This document shows positions 23,523 to 35,480 of a DNA stretch of 64,000 nucleotides, piece after piece. The DNA lies in NCBI GenBank assembly GCA_015680685.1, contig MNCI01030582.1:764845-828844 (forward strand). The letters run 5' to 3'. Every line of letters begins with the position of its first letter. Within the stretch, counting starts at the first letter, position 1. Origin of the DNA: Gnetum montanum. Its lineage: Eukaryota; Streptophyta; Gnetopsida; Gnetales; Gnetaceae. Position numbers and translations under genes: made by a program. The notes beneath the pieces are model-generated. The model made no database searches and had not been told where the DNA came from. It saw only the letters and a program-made list of their open reading frames with translations.

Positions 23523-24829
23523 AGAGGCAGCACTCCCCTCATTTCCATATATAGAGGTTAGAAGTAGTGAAGATCTGGCGGATTGATCACCCTAGAGATA
23601 GAATATTTTACATGTGCTCGCAGTAGGAGTCCCCCAAGTGAACGGTTCTTTATTCAAGCAGCTTTGTACTTGAACGCAAGTTGTGTACAACAATAAAGAT
23701 GAGCTTTGTGGATAAACCTTGCAGTACATGGATAGGTTTATGTAATGTTATTTATTGCTTTCCTAGTAGCGTGGCATAAGTATGACTTGGTTACGAGCAT
23801 TGACGAATGTATACGGCTAACCAATGAATCAGCTACTCATCGCGATTAGATTCTCTTACCCTTATCTCCTAGAACGTGGGATGAGTACGACTTGATTACG
23901 AGCATCTATGGATGTGTACGACTAGTCAAGGAATCGGCTGCTCGTCACACTTAGGCTAGTTAGGTGCCTCAGTACGACCGCTTCGAGCACGTGCATTACG
24001 TGTGGTAATCCCAGTAACGATTAGCGTTTGGTAGCCATAGTTGCATAGTTCAGGGTGTGTACGGTAAGTGGGAACGGATGCTGACGCTAGTTAAATTAGA
24101 CTTAGGACATTAGTTAGAGTAGTTAGTTCTCTCAACCCTTCACCCCTTAGCATAGGAGATAAACCTGAAAAGACCAAAAAACCCATATACCTTGGACTTA
24201 CTTAACCATACACCGTGACAACAACAAGTAAGTTTGGGAAGACAATGATTAATTAACCCCAAGTGTTCCTTGCGGCGTTTAGGCATTTAGTCTGCGGAGT
24301 TCGATCGAATCGCGTGTGCTGTGCTCGTTTCGTATGGTTGAGTGTAGGGGTACCTCGCCACTCATCAACTTTGAAAGCCCTACTTTTGGGAGAGGCATCT
24401 ACTATTTTTGGTAGACATATATTTGACCCATATACATATGTAATTCTAGGTAGACATCTACACTGAGACATATATAATTCTAGGTGGACGTCTATCCTAT
24501 AGGTGCCAATAATAAAAATGCTTGTTTTAATTCTTGGAACCTCTAGATGCCTTCAAACAGGTTCCTATAGGCCCTGTAACCTCCTAAACTCATTAAAATG
24601 AGCCAAACATAGTTGCAAATATGTCAAAACATTGAAGAATCATCATCATTAAAAATGAATGCAAGAGGACATACCAAAATAGAACATACTTTTCCATGTC
24701 TCCTTCAAGCATGAAACCTACAAAAACAACTTATATTACAAGCATAAGGGAATCAAAAGAGATGTTCCTATACTAGGAAATTGCTAATGATTTTCACATG
24801 TTCAACTTTCTTGTTATTTTTTAGGTCCC

Positions 24830-25848
24830 TAGGAATGAATGGTTGAAGATCGCTTCCTTACATAATAAGACCAATTAAATTGTGTGATTTGACCTCACAA
24901 ATGTGACTATAAAGTAGTAGCTAGAAATAATGGGGTGTGGGGCTTTCATGTAATCCCCCATTGATTAGTTCTACTTGGAAGAAGTCTTGGAATGTTACCA
25001 AAATTTGAAGTTGCATATAACAAAGGTAGATCCTTTAGAGCATTACTTGTTTTCTCAGTGAGGAAAACACAAGTCAAAATAATAGCAATAAGTCTTTAGG
25101 AGTGGTTTGATTTGCCAACTCAAGGAAAGGACATCTTGAAGTCCAAGGCCAACATAGAGGAGAAATATGATCTCTTCCATCAATTTATTAGTGAATTTGA
25201 CCATGGAAGGATGTAGACTTAAGGTTTAGACTTTGTAAACCTTCAACTAGAGCATCATGTAATGGCAAGGATGATTGTTACAAATGTTCATCATCCACAC
25301 ATATGATGTATGTTTTGAGTCTAGCCCTCCGAGTGATGAAGGCTTTGAAGTTTGGAGAGGAAGCAAACTTTGCCTATATTTCAATCAGGTACATGATGTA
25401 CCATTATAATGATGATGCACTTAAAATTTGCTTTCCTTTCCTTATTTTAGCCATTCTTTAGAAGTCAGCAATAGAAAAGCCTAAATCGGGCACAAAGGCC
25501 ATCTTATAGTGCTTAAAAAGAACACCTTTACCTTCTCCATAAAGATTTACACCATAGTTGGTCCTTTCATCAAAGAATCGAAGCACCTAGGCTTCTCATT
25601 GGCACCAGAAGTTGGTGAATCTTACAAATTTAGGAAAAAGGTGCAAGCCTAGTTGCATAAGGTTAGGTTCATGTAGATGGAGATTTTGACTATACTAGAG
25701 AAGATTAGTTCCACTCTCATTGTCACGGATAGGAGGGTAGCCAACATTGAAAAGAATTTCTACCCTCAAATTAGAGATTACGATGAGGGGGATGAACCCT
25801 TCCACTTTGAGGAGGACACGGAGGTAGAGGAAGGATCAAAGACTTAAT
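24830..25848 (+). pseudogene. Retroelement-associated ORF, plant transposon protein-like, degenerate
   Basis: The frame is broken but readable. It shows EWFDLPTQGKDILKSKANIEEKYDLFHQF, NLQLEHHVMARMIVTNVHHPH, MKALKFGEEANFAYISIRYM and, at the end, ISSTLIVTDRRVANIEKNF then an acidic tail DYDEGDEPFHFEEDTEVEEGS before the stop at 25848. The order (LP-x-G, ARMI...PH, a helix with GE..N.A.I) recalls the putative plant transposon protein domain (Transposase_32). That is by eye and tentative. It stands between the chromovirus insertion and an LTR on the same strand. Confidence 0.45.
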
Positions 25849-26262
25849 CCTTATATTAAGATTTATTTTATCTTTGTTGATTATGGCCATTAATCCATTG
25901 TTGGCTATTTTGAACAAGTGATATTTTGTTTATGTAACTACTTTCTTTTTGTAAGACTGAGATTAAGGATAGAAGGTTTAATGTTGTAAATTTGATAATT
26001 TATATGGATATTTTGAAGGACTTATGAATAGTACTATTCTATTTTCTTTTTAGTAAAAAATTTAACATATTGATGGTGAATGTTTTATGAGAAATATTTG
26101 TTTGATCGTCATGATGCTTAGGAAAAAAGTTTATCTTATGAAGCTCTGTTTAATTACATTTTAGTAATAAAGCTTTGATGTGTATTGGAAGATTAGGATT
26201 AGACATATATAATATTTATATTATTACCTTTTTTGGCTAGACACTAGCCAAAGGGTCATAGG

Positions 26263-27470
26263 GGATTTTGATAAATCCCCCAATTTCCTAGTTCCATGAT
26301 GAAAAACTTACCTTATTTTTATTTTTATTATATTTTAACATATTGAAGTACATCGATTTTGTCGATGCCCAGTGATATGAACTAATTATTTTGTTAAGTC
26401 TATATTATCATAGGATGTTGTAGTATCGATGGAAATCAATAATGATATCAACTAGAAATGAGAACTTCAAAATACTTTAAGGAAAATGACATTAATACAC
26501 ATTACCAAGTCAATTCAAAGCGATCCACTTCATATTGATTTTCATAGCCATTATAATGAAGATCAATATCATCTGACTTAAAAAGGAAGTGCCTCACCAT
26601 GGAATAAGGATATTGATTTCCACCATGGGTGTGATACAAATCAGCTATCAAAGGGCATTGTCACCATGATATAGTTTGATAACATTCAATTAATGTTTAT
26701 TGAATCCATCAATGAATATCAATACGTCTAAATAGAGACATTTTTCCAAATTGTGATAGGAGATTTTCCAATATAAATTGAAGAGCTCAATATCCAATGG
26801 AGGGATCTAATACTAAGAGAAACCCACATCAAGTTGAAACCATTGTCTAAGTTTTTCCTTTTGTAAATTACCAAGTGAAGATTTGTTGAGCATTGTGGAA
26901 ATTCTGAATCATTAGAGTTCATCGATAGGCTTTTGAGGTTGATACACCATGAAAACATCAAGGTAGAGTCATACATTAGGTGAAGTATCCCTTGTAATCT
27001 TCATAATCTATATTACATGATTTTAATTTGATTTAAACATTTAATTTCTACTCTTGAACTTGGGATTAGAAGCTAGAATGAAAATTTATGATTTTACTTA
27101 TGAGTGATAGTCATAAGTGTGGGATTTTAGTTGGATTTGAATCTAACCATTTATTGTCTTGATGATTTCTTTATCTTTGGACCATTACTCCATAGATATG
27201 ACTTTTGGGTTAGTCATATATGAGGTGACATCTCTACAATGAAGGTAAATTTGCACCAAAATTTAGTTGGCTTGTCATAAGTCAAATTTCATAGTTTAGA
27301 AGCAAATGATGTTATGAATGGTATCATCAAGATTCACCATTTAATAATAATGTTATCATACTTACTAGAGATTCTGAGGAGTAAGATCAAGCTCGACCAT
27401 CCTAACGTTTGTTATCTAATCACACTTCTCTTATAATTAAAATATAAGTACATTTCTTAATTTCTAGGGA
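26263..27470 (+). repeat. Probable 3' LTR of a plus-strand element
   Basis: It starts at a short palindrome, GGGGATTTTGATAAATCCCC, after the purine-rich CCAAAGGGTCATAG, and runs through AT-rich DNA. The last 220 bases (27250-27470) match 10190-10400. The beginning CAATTTCCTAGTTCCATGATGAAAAACTT matches 10387 and 10480. No clean target duplication was found, so the edges are approximate. Confidence 0.5.
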
Positions 27471-29990
27471 GAGATAAATAAAAGTCAAGAAACTTCTTAA
27501 AATTATTTTTGTTTTTTGTTTTCTCATTCTTATTTCTTCATTTAATTTATATTCTTTAAAGTAGAAAAATAAATTATTTTTGGATAATAAAAGGAAGGAA
27601 TAAGGATTTTTCCTAACTTTACGTAGGTAACATAAGATACAAGATATGCATAGTGTGCTTTGGTTAGTACTTGTGATTGGTGGTTGTTGGATCTTTAATT
27701 CACTTCATAATTTCCTCAAGATGTATGCAAGTTGTTGACATAATAAATTTTTTTTTTCAAATATTTATCTCACTTATAATTTATTTTTAGAATAAGTAGG
27801 GGAACATTAAAATTTCAATTCCATTTCAAAATAAAAAATCAAAGCATTAGAGAATTAGAGCATGAAGGAAGCACTGAAGCATGGAGAAAAATCCTTAATG
27901 TGAACTCATTTAGAAATGAATGAAAGATAAGAGAAGTAGTTTCTCACATCCCCCTTAACAAAAGATGTCAACTTGTAAATAGTATGGTGTCATTATGCAA
28001 CAATTATTATAATTATTATAATAAAATTCCTTATGAAAGGAAATGTTGTAACAAATAGGCATGCCTCTTGAGATGATCTTTGGAGGTTTGACCTAAGGGA
28101 TTTATACCTAGAAATTATAGGTCATACCAGCATGGAGTTGAGGAGTTGGTAAAGATGAGTAATAGGTGTTGGGTGAAATGGAACAGGAAGGTAACTAGTC
28201 ATCCATTCTATTCGGGTATAGTCCTAATCATGGTGGTAGTTTTGGATTGTCTCTAAGGGATCAATGTCAAAGAAAGTAAATCCCAAGAAACCCTCAAAGC
28301 ATAATCTAGATATGCATTATTTATACATTGTTGTCATTAATAAATTTCCTTTTATTTCGTTTTGCAATTTTCTCTTGTATTTAATACCCATAATGTTAAA
28401 TGTTAAATATATTTGACATTTTCCATGAAATCTGAGAATGAGATGTCACATAAGGGGTGTTATAATATAATTTATCTAAACATTACTAAAGTTTTTATGT
28501 TGCCAATTGAACAATGTGATAAACCTTAGAATGTACTTGTTAAGTTTCATGATGTGGAAGAAAGCGAACATGTTTAAATAGATCACACTAGTTTTAAGTA
28601 AATTTAGAATAGGAAAATAGTTTGAATAAATGAGGATCTCACTTGAAAGTAACTTATAGAAAGAATTGAATAATGGAACAAGATTAAAGCCACTTGTAAA
28701 AATGGTCTTATAGCATACCAAAAATGCCAGCAAAATAGTAGTAATTGTAGATAAGATATAGTCAAAAAATAATTCAAAATGTAGAGTTCATTTATAATGT
28801 AAATATATTAATATTTATGGAAGTACTATAAATAAAATTTTATCTTTGAATAAGATTAGTTTCTTTAAAAATTTGGATGCTTTTGGTTTAGTAGAAACAT
28901 AAGAGGATGAAGGTTCAAAAGAGTTTGTATTTCCATGGTTTTTCAAATGTTTAGGAAAAAATTACTGAAGTAAATGAGGAAGACCCTTAGGTGATATTTT
29001 TTATTTAGTTAAGAACTCTTTTGTAAATTTTGTATAGATTGAAAAGAAAGATGAGTGCAAGTAATATTTGACCAAAAATCCATCATTGACATTGTTTTGT
29101 ATTTCTTGATGTTTGTTATTTTATCCCTACAAAAGATACACTTTATAATACTATAAGCTATTTATTTTAATGCCCCATATTTTTAGATGATTGATTAGTA
29201 TTTTATTCTCTTTTCTAGTGTTGTATTTGTACTGCTTAGTGTGTGTTATGTTATGGTTAGGTGATTTGTTAATTAGCATTCTAACATAATATATTTTATA
29301 GTTAATGCATTATAATAGTTCATGCTCCATATAATATTGTGATATTAATGCATTATTCTAGTCATGATACTTTCTTTTATATTATGCATTAATGTATTTT
29401 ACCCAACTAATATGCACTAACTCAATGGATGAGTAATGATAGGTTTTCATGGAGGTTGAGATGGGGGCACAACATGGTTTGACATTTAATTATACAAGCT
29501 ATTTTATATGACAAATAGATTTATTATATTATATTATATTATATTATTGATTTAGTTAGCATATGTTGTTTTTATTATGATTATTTTGGAAATGCTTGTC
29601 ATGGATTAAGAGGTTATGTGAGTAATACACACATGATAGTAAAATATTTCTCCTTATTGAACTCAAGTTTGGATAATTTGTCTATTTTTTCTCTATGTGA
29701 GTTTTGGGTGTTTTTGATAAAAAGTCCCATAACTTTATCATCCAAACACCTTTAGATTTGATTGTTGAAAAGAAAGATGTTGCTAGATTTGGAGCTTATG
29801 GTAGTGCAAGAAGTTTTTGTTGGATTATGATCATGAAAAGCTTAAGATTTGTATTTGCGTTTTGTGTGTTGTGTGGATTTTGTGTTTCATTTTTAGGTGA
29901 GTAATCTTGGAATCTTTTTTGTTTTTATGAATTTATAGAATTTTGTGCATATTTTTTGAAAAGCCACAAAAATTTGCATGTTATAGCCAA
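27471..29990. other. AT-rich intergenic DNA, no gene seen
   Basis: Short frames only, none with recognisable similarity. A segment at 28880-29050 gives a weakly protein-like reading on the plus strand (FFKCLGKNY ... GRPLGDIFYLVKNSFVNF) that I cannot place. A TATAT pentanucleotide run lies at 29524-29547. Confidence 0.5.
29524..29547. repeat. (ATATT)n microsatellite
   Basis: About five tandem copies of a TATAT/ATATT pentamer in AT-rich DNA. Confidence 0.85.
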
Positions 29991-29999
29991 TTTGCATCA

Positions 30000-30880
30000 T
30001 GTAGCTTTCACCCCATGAAACCTAAGGAAAAACTCCATTATAAAGGTGAATATTGTAATCCATAGTATGAAATTTCACATATTCCATACTTTTGGGGTTG
30101 AAAGGTGCCTCATAAGTGGTCAAAGCTTCCTACGTGAGAAAATTCACCTAGCATCTATATTTGGGCTTGAGGGGGTCAAAAATGCCTTTTGGAATGTCAA
30201 AAAAGGTAATTTGATGGATTTTATGGGGGGTATACACTTTTCTACGTTGGAAACACATGCAAGTGGGTAAATTTAACCTACTCCCAGTGTGGAAGGGTGG
30301 GGGTTTTGGAAGCTTTCTCACTTTAGCATGGAGACTACATAAATAGCCTAGAAACCTTTCCCCCTTAGTGTGGAAGTTTCCTCCCAATGTGGAGTCTTCA
30401 CCCCTAGTGTTAAAAATTGCATCCTCCCCTAGCATGGAAGCCACAAAAGCTAAAATTCATCACTTCATGCACTTCAACATTGACCAACCACTTTAGCAAG
30501 CATGGTGGAGAGCTTAGCATGAAAGATTCATCTCTAGTGTGGAAGGTGTGCCCTAGTTACTATTTATAGTAAATGGAATGACCATGGGGGAAGCACTTAC
30601 TATGTATAGTAACCCACCAAATTTGGGCACCCATCTCACCTGAATTTGGCAACAAATTTATGGCCAATTTTAAGTTTTGGGTTTTGTGTTTAAGATATAT
30701 CTATTTATTTTTTGTGCATTATTTGAATCCGTTATTAGTTTTTTGTGCATTTCATTTTGTTACATTGTTTTGCAAAACCTCTAAGTCTCTGGTTGATCTA
30801 CCAGATTGGCTAGGGTGCCTTGAATGCCATTTTTCCAAGGAGGGCCTAGGGATTTTTGGGTTGAAGAACTAGTATGTGCT
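30000..30880 (+). repeat. Tat-like LTR (copy F2)
   Basis: Begins TGTAGCTTTCACC and matches the LTR at 48930 in order: CTTGAGGGGGTCAAAAATGCC, TACGTTGGAAACACATG, and near the end TTACATTGTTTTGCAAAA and CTAGGGTGCCTTGAATG. The middle holds repeated short units of the type CCCTAGTGTGGAAG, each containing AGTGTGGA or AGCATGGA. The right edge is approximate. Confidence 0.55.
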
Positions 30881-33639
30881 GAATCTCCTTCAATTTTTTC
30901 GAACGATAGAATTTTCTAGTCACAACATTTTAATGGGATAGGTACATTGAATTTTTCTTACATTTGTGCAAATTCTATTATGGAAATTTTGGGTTTTTCT
31001 TTAACCATTAGATATGAGATTTCTTATAATTTATTTTATTGATTAAATGCTACAATTACTATTATTATTCAAAAATTTTAGATAAGGACTTTAGGAGAAT
31101 ATTCATTAACAATTTTTTGATTTTTGGTATTACACATATATCTTGAATTTTAGCATTCATGAGATCACTTTATCTGTAAGTTTACATGTATGATTGATGG
31201 GAGAGATTTAGGTCTTTATCCATAATGCAATTCTTCTTTGTAGAATTTTACAAGGGTTTTTATCTCCTTGCGAATCTGTAGTTGATTTGTACCTTTTCTT
31301 AATGTTGAAGCAATTTTTTACCCTTGTTGAATCATGTTCTCCTTGTTTGTAGTCCTCTTGATTTATTTTAAACATTTTTCTATCTATTTCATGTACTTTT
31401 TGTCAATTTTGTAATTTCTATATAAAATTATGAGGCAACCACAAGTCGTGATGTGACCATCATCACTAACACAGTTGTGGTTAGTTTGTGATTATTAACC
31501 ACAAGTTATGATTGGATCATGGTGTATCCTCAATTCTTCTTATGTTAATTCTTGTTTTTGTTGTGAAACCTATAATACAATGAGTTCATCACATGTTGTG
31601 GCTAATCACCATGAGTTGCAGTGATGTTGCAACATGACCTTTTTTTATTTCTATTCTTATTTACTTTAGTGATTTTTCTAACGTACCACATGTCATGGTT
31701 TAGTCATAATCAGTCTACCTGAGTCATGCTATAGTCATGATGCATATTTTTTATCTTTGTATTTAATGTTATTACAATTTGTACATTTTTTTGATCTTCC
31801 TAGTAGATCATGAGCCATTTTCAAGTTATGGTTAATCACCACAAATTATGGATAGGTTATGGCTAAGGATTTTTATTTCAATTTTTGTTGTTTGGTATTT
31901 TGAGAATACTAAGAGTCATGGTTAGGTCTTGGTGATTCACTGCAATTCATGATAAGGTTGTGATATTTCTTATTTGCCATTTCTTACTCCTTGATTATGT
32001 TTATATTTGGTTAAGTTTGATTCAACATGTTTTTCTTCTATTTTACTTAGTTTGAAAGCTTGGATTCTATTGGTTTGTTAATCTTAGTAATGTATTAATG
32101 TTGAACCCTCTAGATGTTGGATGTTGTTGTATCCTCTTCCATCAACATTTGTTTTATCCTACTTAAGATGTTTATTGGATGTATGCTTGTTGGAGTTAGC
32201 ACAAGTTGTGTGGCTAGTTGGAGATGAGCTCCTTGGAGATGTTTGATAACTGACCCTTGCTATGATGCATCAATGTGACTTTTGATGTAGGCTCCATCAT
32301 ACACAAGAGAGTAATCCATGGTTTACTATTCTTTTTTGTTCCATACCTCTTGAATATTAGAGGTGAGTATTAGGTGATATCTTTTATTTGATTTGAGACT
32401 AATAATAAATGCTTGCACATGGTAGTTTAGTTTTTTGATTTGAAATTTGAGAAATTGAGCAAGTACACATGACAATGTCTAACATGTTGAAACTAAGTAC
32501 AGTGGCTACTAGCCTCCTTGTTTACAAGTTGATGGATGAAGAGAGTAATTTAGTTTGATTAGATATGTTTGATGTCTCAATTTATGCTCGATGTACGCTC
32601 TTGAATGTTTGGTTTGTGTGTATACTAACATGTTTTTCAGATTAAGCATGCCACACCTAGCCATCATAAGATATGTTGTGGGTTCAGATAGAGGAGGTGT
32701 CAAGATTTTTCAGTCAGTGAATATTGACCTCATCTTTTATTTATAGGTTACTAGATCTAGGTGGAGCATGGAGATCTTTGATGGTTTTATTGATTATGAT
32801 ATTTATATTATAATATTTCCAACTTAAAAAATTTATCTTATCATGATGTATGAGACTATTTTATTGATATGTTCAAATGACCTCTTTGTATATTTTATGT
32901 GTTGAATTATGGATTATTTATGACTGGACCTATTATCATTTATGCTAGATGTTTATGAGAGTTTCAGATTTATGATGTTTATTTCTTTTTAGTTTATTTC
33001 AGTTTTAGCTATTATGTATAATCATATTTATTTGTGCATTTAGTTAATTATATTAATGTTCTTTTCTTCTGCTATTTTAGTTTTTCTTCTTTTTATTCTT
33101 GTCATGGCTTCACTGTAAGTCTCTTTCCATTTTTCTTTTCACTACATTAGGTTTATTTAGTTTTTCCTTTTCTTAGCTATGGTCAATCATTCATTAGGGT
33201 TTTTATACCTAACATAATGCTTTCTAACCCAAGGCTAGGAAGGAGTGTGTTACAAATGTTGTAGAATTTATTAAGAAATGATCATTTATTCATAGATATT
33301 TGAATACTAGACTTTGTCTTCAACAAATAGAGATTATATTCAATGGCAACATGAAGTTGGTGTTAGAAACATTAATTATAATAATCGGTATTGAGATTTT
33401 ACAAATTATAATATAAACAAAAGGGAACAACAATTTTGGGATTAGACAAAGATTTTAATCTTCTTATTTGCAATGGATTCAACAAGTTTCTTGGATCTAC
33501 ATGCTTCACATTTATAGGATCTTAAGTAACTCATGTATTCACTTGATTTTATCTTCTAGTCATCATATCAAATATAATATAGAGTTTATAGTAGGAGAAT
33601 AGTTGTTGGAATCACATCATTATTTAAACAACTCCAAAA
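30881..33639. other. Non-coding DNA with dispersed CATGGT/CACAAGT mini-repeats
   Basis: No coding sense. From about 31430 to 31990 short units with the cores ACCACAAGT(T)ATG, GAGTCATGGT and GGTTATGG recur many times with irregular spacing. The same vocabulary returns at 36460-36860 and 38690-38770. A TTGGAGTTAGCACAAGTTGTG motif at 32190 resembles 36278. Confidence 0.55.
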
Positions 33640-35480
33640 TTTTTAAATGTAATATATCTAAAGGTGAATTTTCTTCTATTCTAAAACTTAAAAATTATGA
33701 AATTATTATTATTAAATAATGAAAAAATTAATATTAGTAAGAAATATAAAGGTATTGCTATAGATATTATGAATAAAATTGATTATCATAACAAAATGCT
33801 ATAACATTTATCATGTTGTAGTTATAAAAAGTTATCTAAAGACCTTACTCTTAAATATATTAAAAAATGTTAAATTAAATCTGAATTTAAAAGAAAAGAT
33901 TAAGAAATTAATCCTTTCTAATTTCTTTATTCCTTACATTTATGGTTTTCCTAAGATTCATAAGAAAAATACTTCTCTTTGTTCTATTATTATACTAATA
34001 ACTTTTGTACTTATTTTCTTACTAAATACTTAGCTAATTAATTAGCCCCTTTTATTAGTAAGAATTCTTATTTTATAATAAAAACTTTGACCATTTAACA
34101 AGTTTTATAAAAAATTTTGATATTGATGAAAATAATATTTTAGTTAGTCTTGATGTTATTTCTTTATTTACTATGATTTTTTTTTAAAAAGCAATGGATG
34201 TGATTTATAAGTTAAAATTTGATATTAATGTATGCTTTGTTATTAAACTTTGTTTATAAATTACCTATTTCAAATATAATAATGAATTTATGAATAGAAA
34301 AAAGGTGTTGCTATTAGTTCATCTCTATCTCTTTTAATTGCTAATTTATATATGGAAAATGTTAGAAAACTTGTCACTAATTCTTTTTCTTTGAATTCTA
34401 AACATTGGGTAAGATATGTACGTGGTACTAATTTTTTTTTTTATCCCATGGTTTAAAAGATCTCAAATATTTTTATAAACATCTTAATTAAATAGATTCA
34501 AACATCTAATTTACTATGGAACTAGAAAAGAATTATTCATTTCCTTTCTTAGATGTTAACATAGTAAGAAAGAAAGATTCAAATAATAAATTAAAAATAT
34601 ATTGTAAAATATTTAGAAAAAGGACACTTATTGATCAATATTTGGAGAGTCTTTTTAGTTACCCCTTTAGTCAAAAACTTTCCACCCTTTTCTCTTTAAT
34701 GATTAGAGCTCTTAACATTTGTAATACTTATTTTCATAAAAAGGCTAATCATTTGAACACTATCTTAAAACTCAATTAATTTAATAAAAAGGTTATTACT
34801 AAAGCATAGATAAAATTGATTCATTCTTAGTTAAATACGGTAGATAAAATTGATTCATTCTTAGTTAAATACGGTAGATGTTCCTTTGATATAAATATTA
34901 ACATAAAAAATTTAAATAATAATAATTCTCTTTCAAATAAAAAACTTATCAACATTTTCTAAATTAAAAATATGTTTGAGAAAATAGATAGAACTTTAAA
35001 AAAACATGATGTTATAAGAATCTTTAAACCTTGTAACAAAATCTTTGACTTTTTAACTCTTAAAGATTAAAAGAATATTCTAAATAATAGTTGTATTTAT
35101 AAAACCTTTTGTATTTTTAGTAAATGTTTGGTGAAATTGGTAGAACTTTCTCTATTAGATTGAAAGAACACTTGAAAGACATAATATAATAGATCTTCAA
35201 AATCACATCCTGTAAAACACATAGATGAGAATAACTCCTCTAGAAATCATAAATAGTTAATAAATAATAGTAAAGTTCTTTGTGTAATGGATAACTTTGT
35301 TAATAGAAAAATAAGAAAAGCCCTTGAAATTAAAATTCATTCTAATAATGTTAATCAAGATCAAGGTTATTTTTTACCCAATTAGCATGGTAATCTATTG
35401 TAACAAAATTTAAGCAATCTCAAAATCTATTTAAAAATTGCATTTAATTTAATATTTTCTCTTACTAAATGCTTTTACTT
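33640..35480 (+). pseudogene. Penelope-like retroelement (RT plus GIY-YIG endonuclease), degenerate
   Basis: Penelope-type motifs follow in order. Upstream is LKLKNYEIIII and GIAIDIMNKIDYHNKML. RT has PYIYGFPKIHKKN (about 33935-33970), VAISSSLSLLIANLYMENV (34312-34365) and RYVRGTNFFF (34412), which is RYVDDT with both Asp lost. Then come MELEKNYSFPFLDVNIVRKK (34516) and IFRKRTLIDQYLESLFSYP ... IRALNICN, the conserved FLDV and thumb blocks. The C-terminal endonuclease keeps FGEIGRTFSIRLKEHLKDI (35127-35183), with the GxT/R..R..EH pattern of GIY-YIG, and NRKIRKALEIKIHSNNVNQDQGYFLP (35300-35380). Many stops and shifts; inactive. Conifers are known to carry such elements (Dryad). Confidence 0.88.
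34807..34874 (+). repeat. Exact 34-bp tandem duplication
   Basis: TAGATAAAATTGATTCATTC continues through TTAGTTAAATACGG and repeats immediately without change, followed by a partial third start. It lies inside the Penelope-like element between RT and endonuclease. It is either a recent slippage event or an assembly error. Confidence 0.85.

Larger units (their letters stand above)
23450..24367 (+). mobile_element. Young solo LTR of the Athila-type family (copy E)
   Basis: 918 bp with perfect ends, TGATGAG at the left and CTCATCA at the right, flanked by identical 5-bp duplications ACTTT (23445-23449 and 24368-24372). It matches the minus-strand LTRs elsewhere, for example GTATGGTTGAGTGTAGGGGT against 58352-58371. 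It is rich in intact CpG, unlike the other copies, so it is younger. Inside are two diverged tandem units (about 23770 and 23877) containing GACTTGGTTACGAGCAT. No internal region remains, consistent with LTR-LTR recombination. Confidence 0.9.
18108..24775 (-). mobile_element. Chromovirus-like LTR retrotransposon lacking RT and integrase core
   Basis: Two LTRs of about 1036 bp (18108-19143 and, excluding a nested insertion, 22818-24775) enclose a 3.7-kb minus-strand body. An initiator-tRNA-Met primer site lies beside the right LTR, fixing it as 5'. The body reads gag, zinc knuckle, protease, a short linker, then an acidic ORF fused to the integrase C-terminal tail. RT, RNase H and the integrase core are missing. 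The flanks AGAAA (18103-18107) and GGAAA (24776-24780) could be a 5-bp target duplication with one change. A solo LTR was later inserted at 23450-24367. Confidence 0.75.
22818..24775 (-). repeat. 5' LTR of the chromovirus-like element, split by a solo LTR
   Basis: Homologous to 18108-19143. Removing the nested 918-bp solo LTR and one copy of its 5-bp target duplication leaves about 1035 bp, nearly the same length as the other LTR. The uninterrupted copy at 18740 shows the matching empty site (GTCTACT-ATGAAATCCC). Confidence 0.8.

Noticed and set aside
28880-29050. Protein-like reading FFKCLGKNY..GRPLGDIFYLVKNSF
   Set aside because: Too short and interrupted to assign; no supporting motifs on either side.
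31430-31990. Mini-repeat cluster as a CRISPR-like array
   Set aside because: Units are imperfect, irregularly spaced and without uniform spacers; the genome is plant-like.
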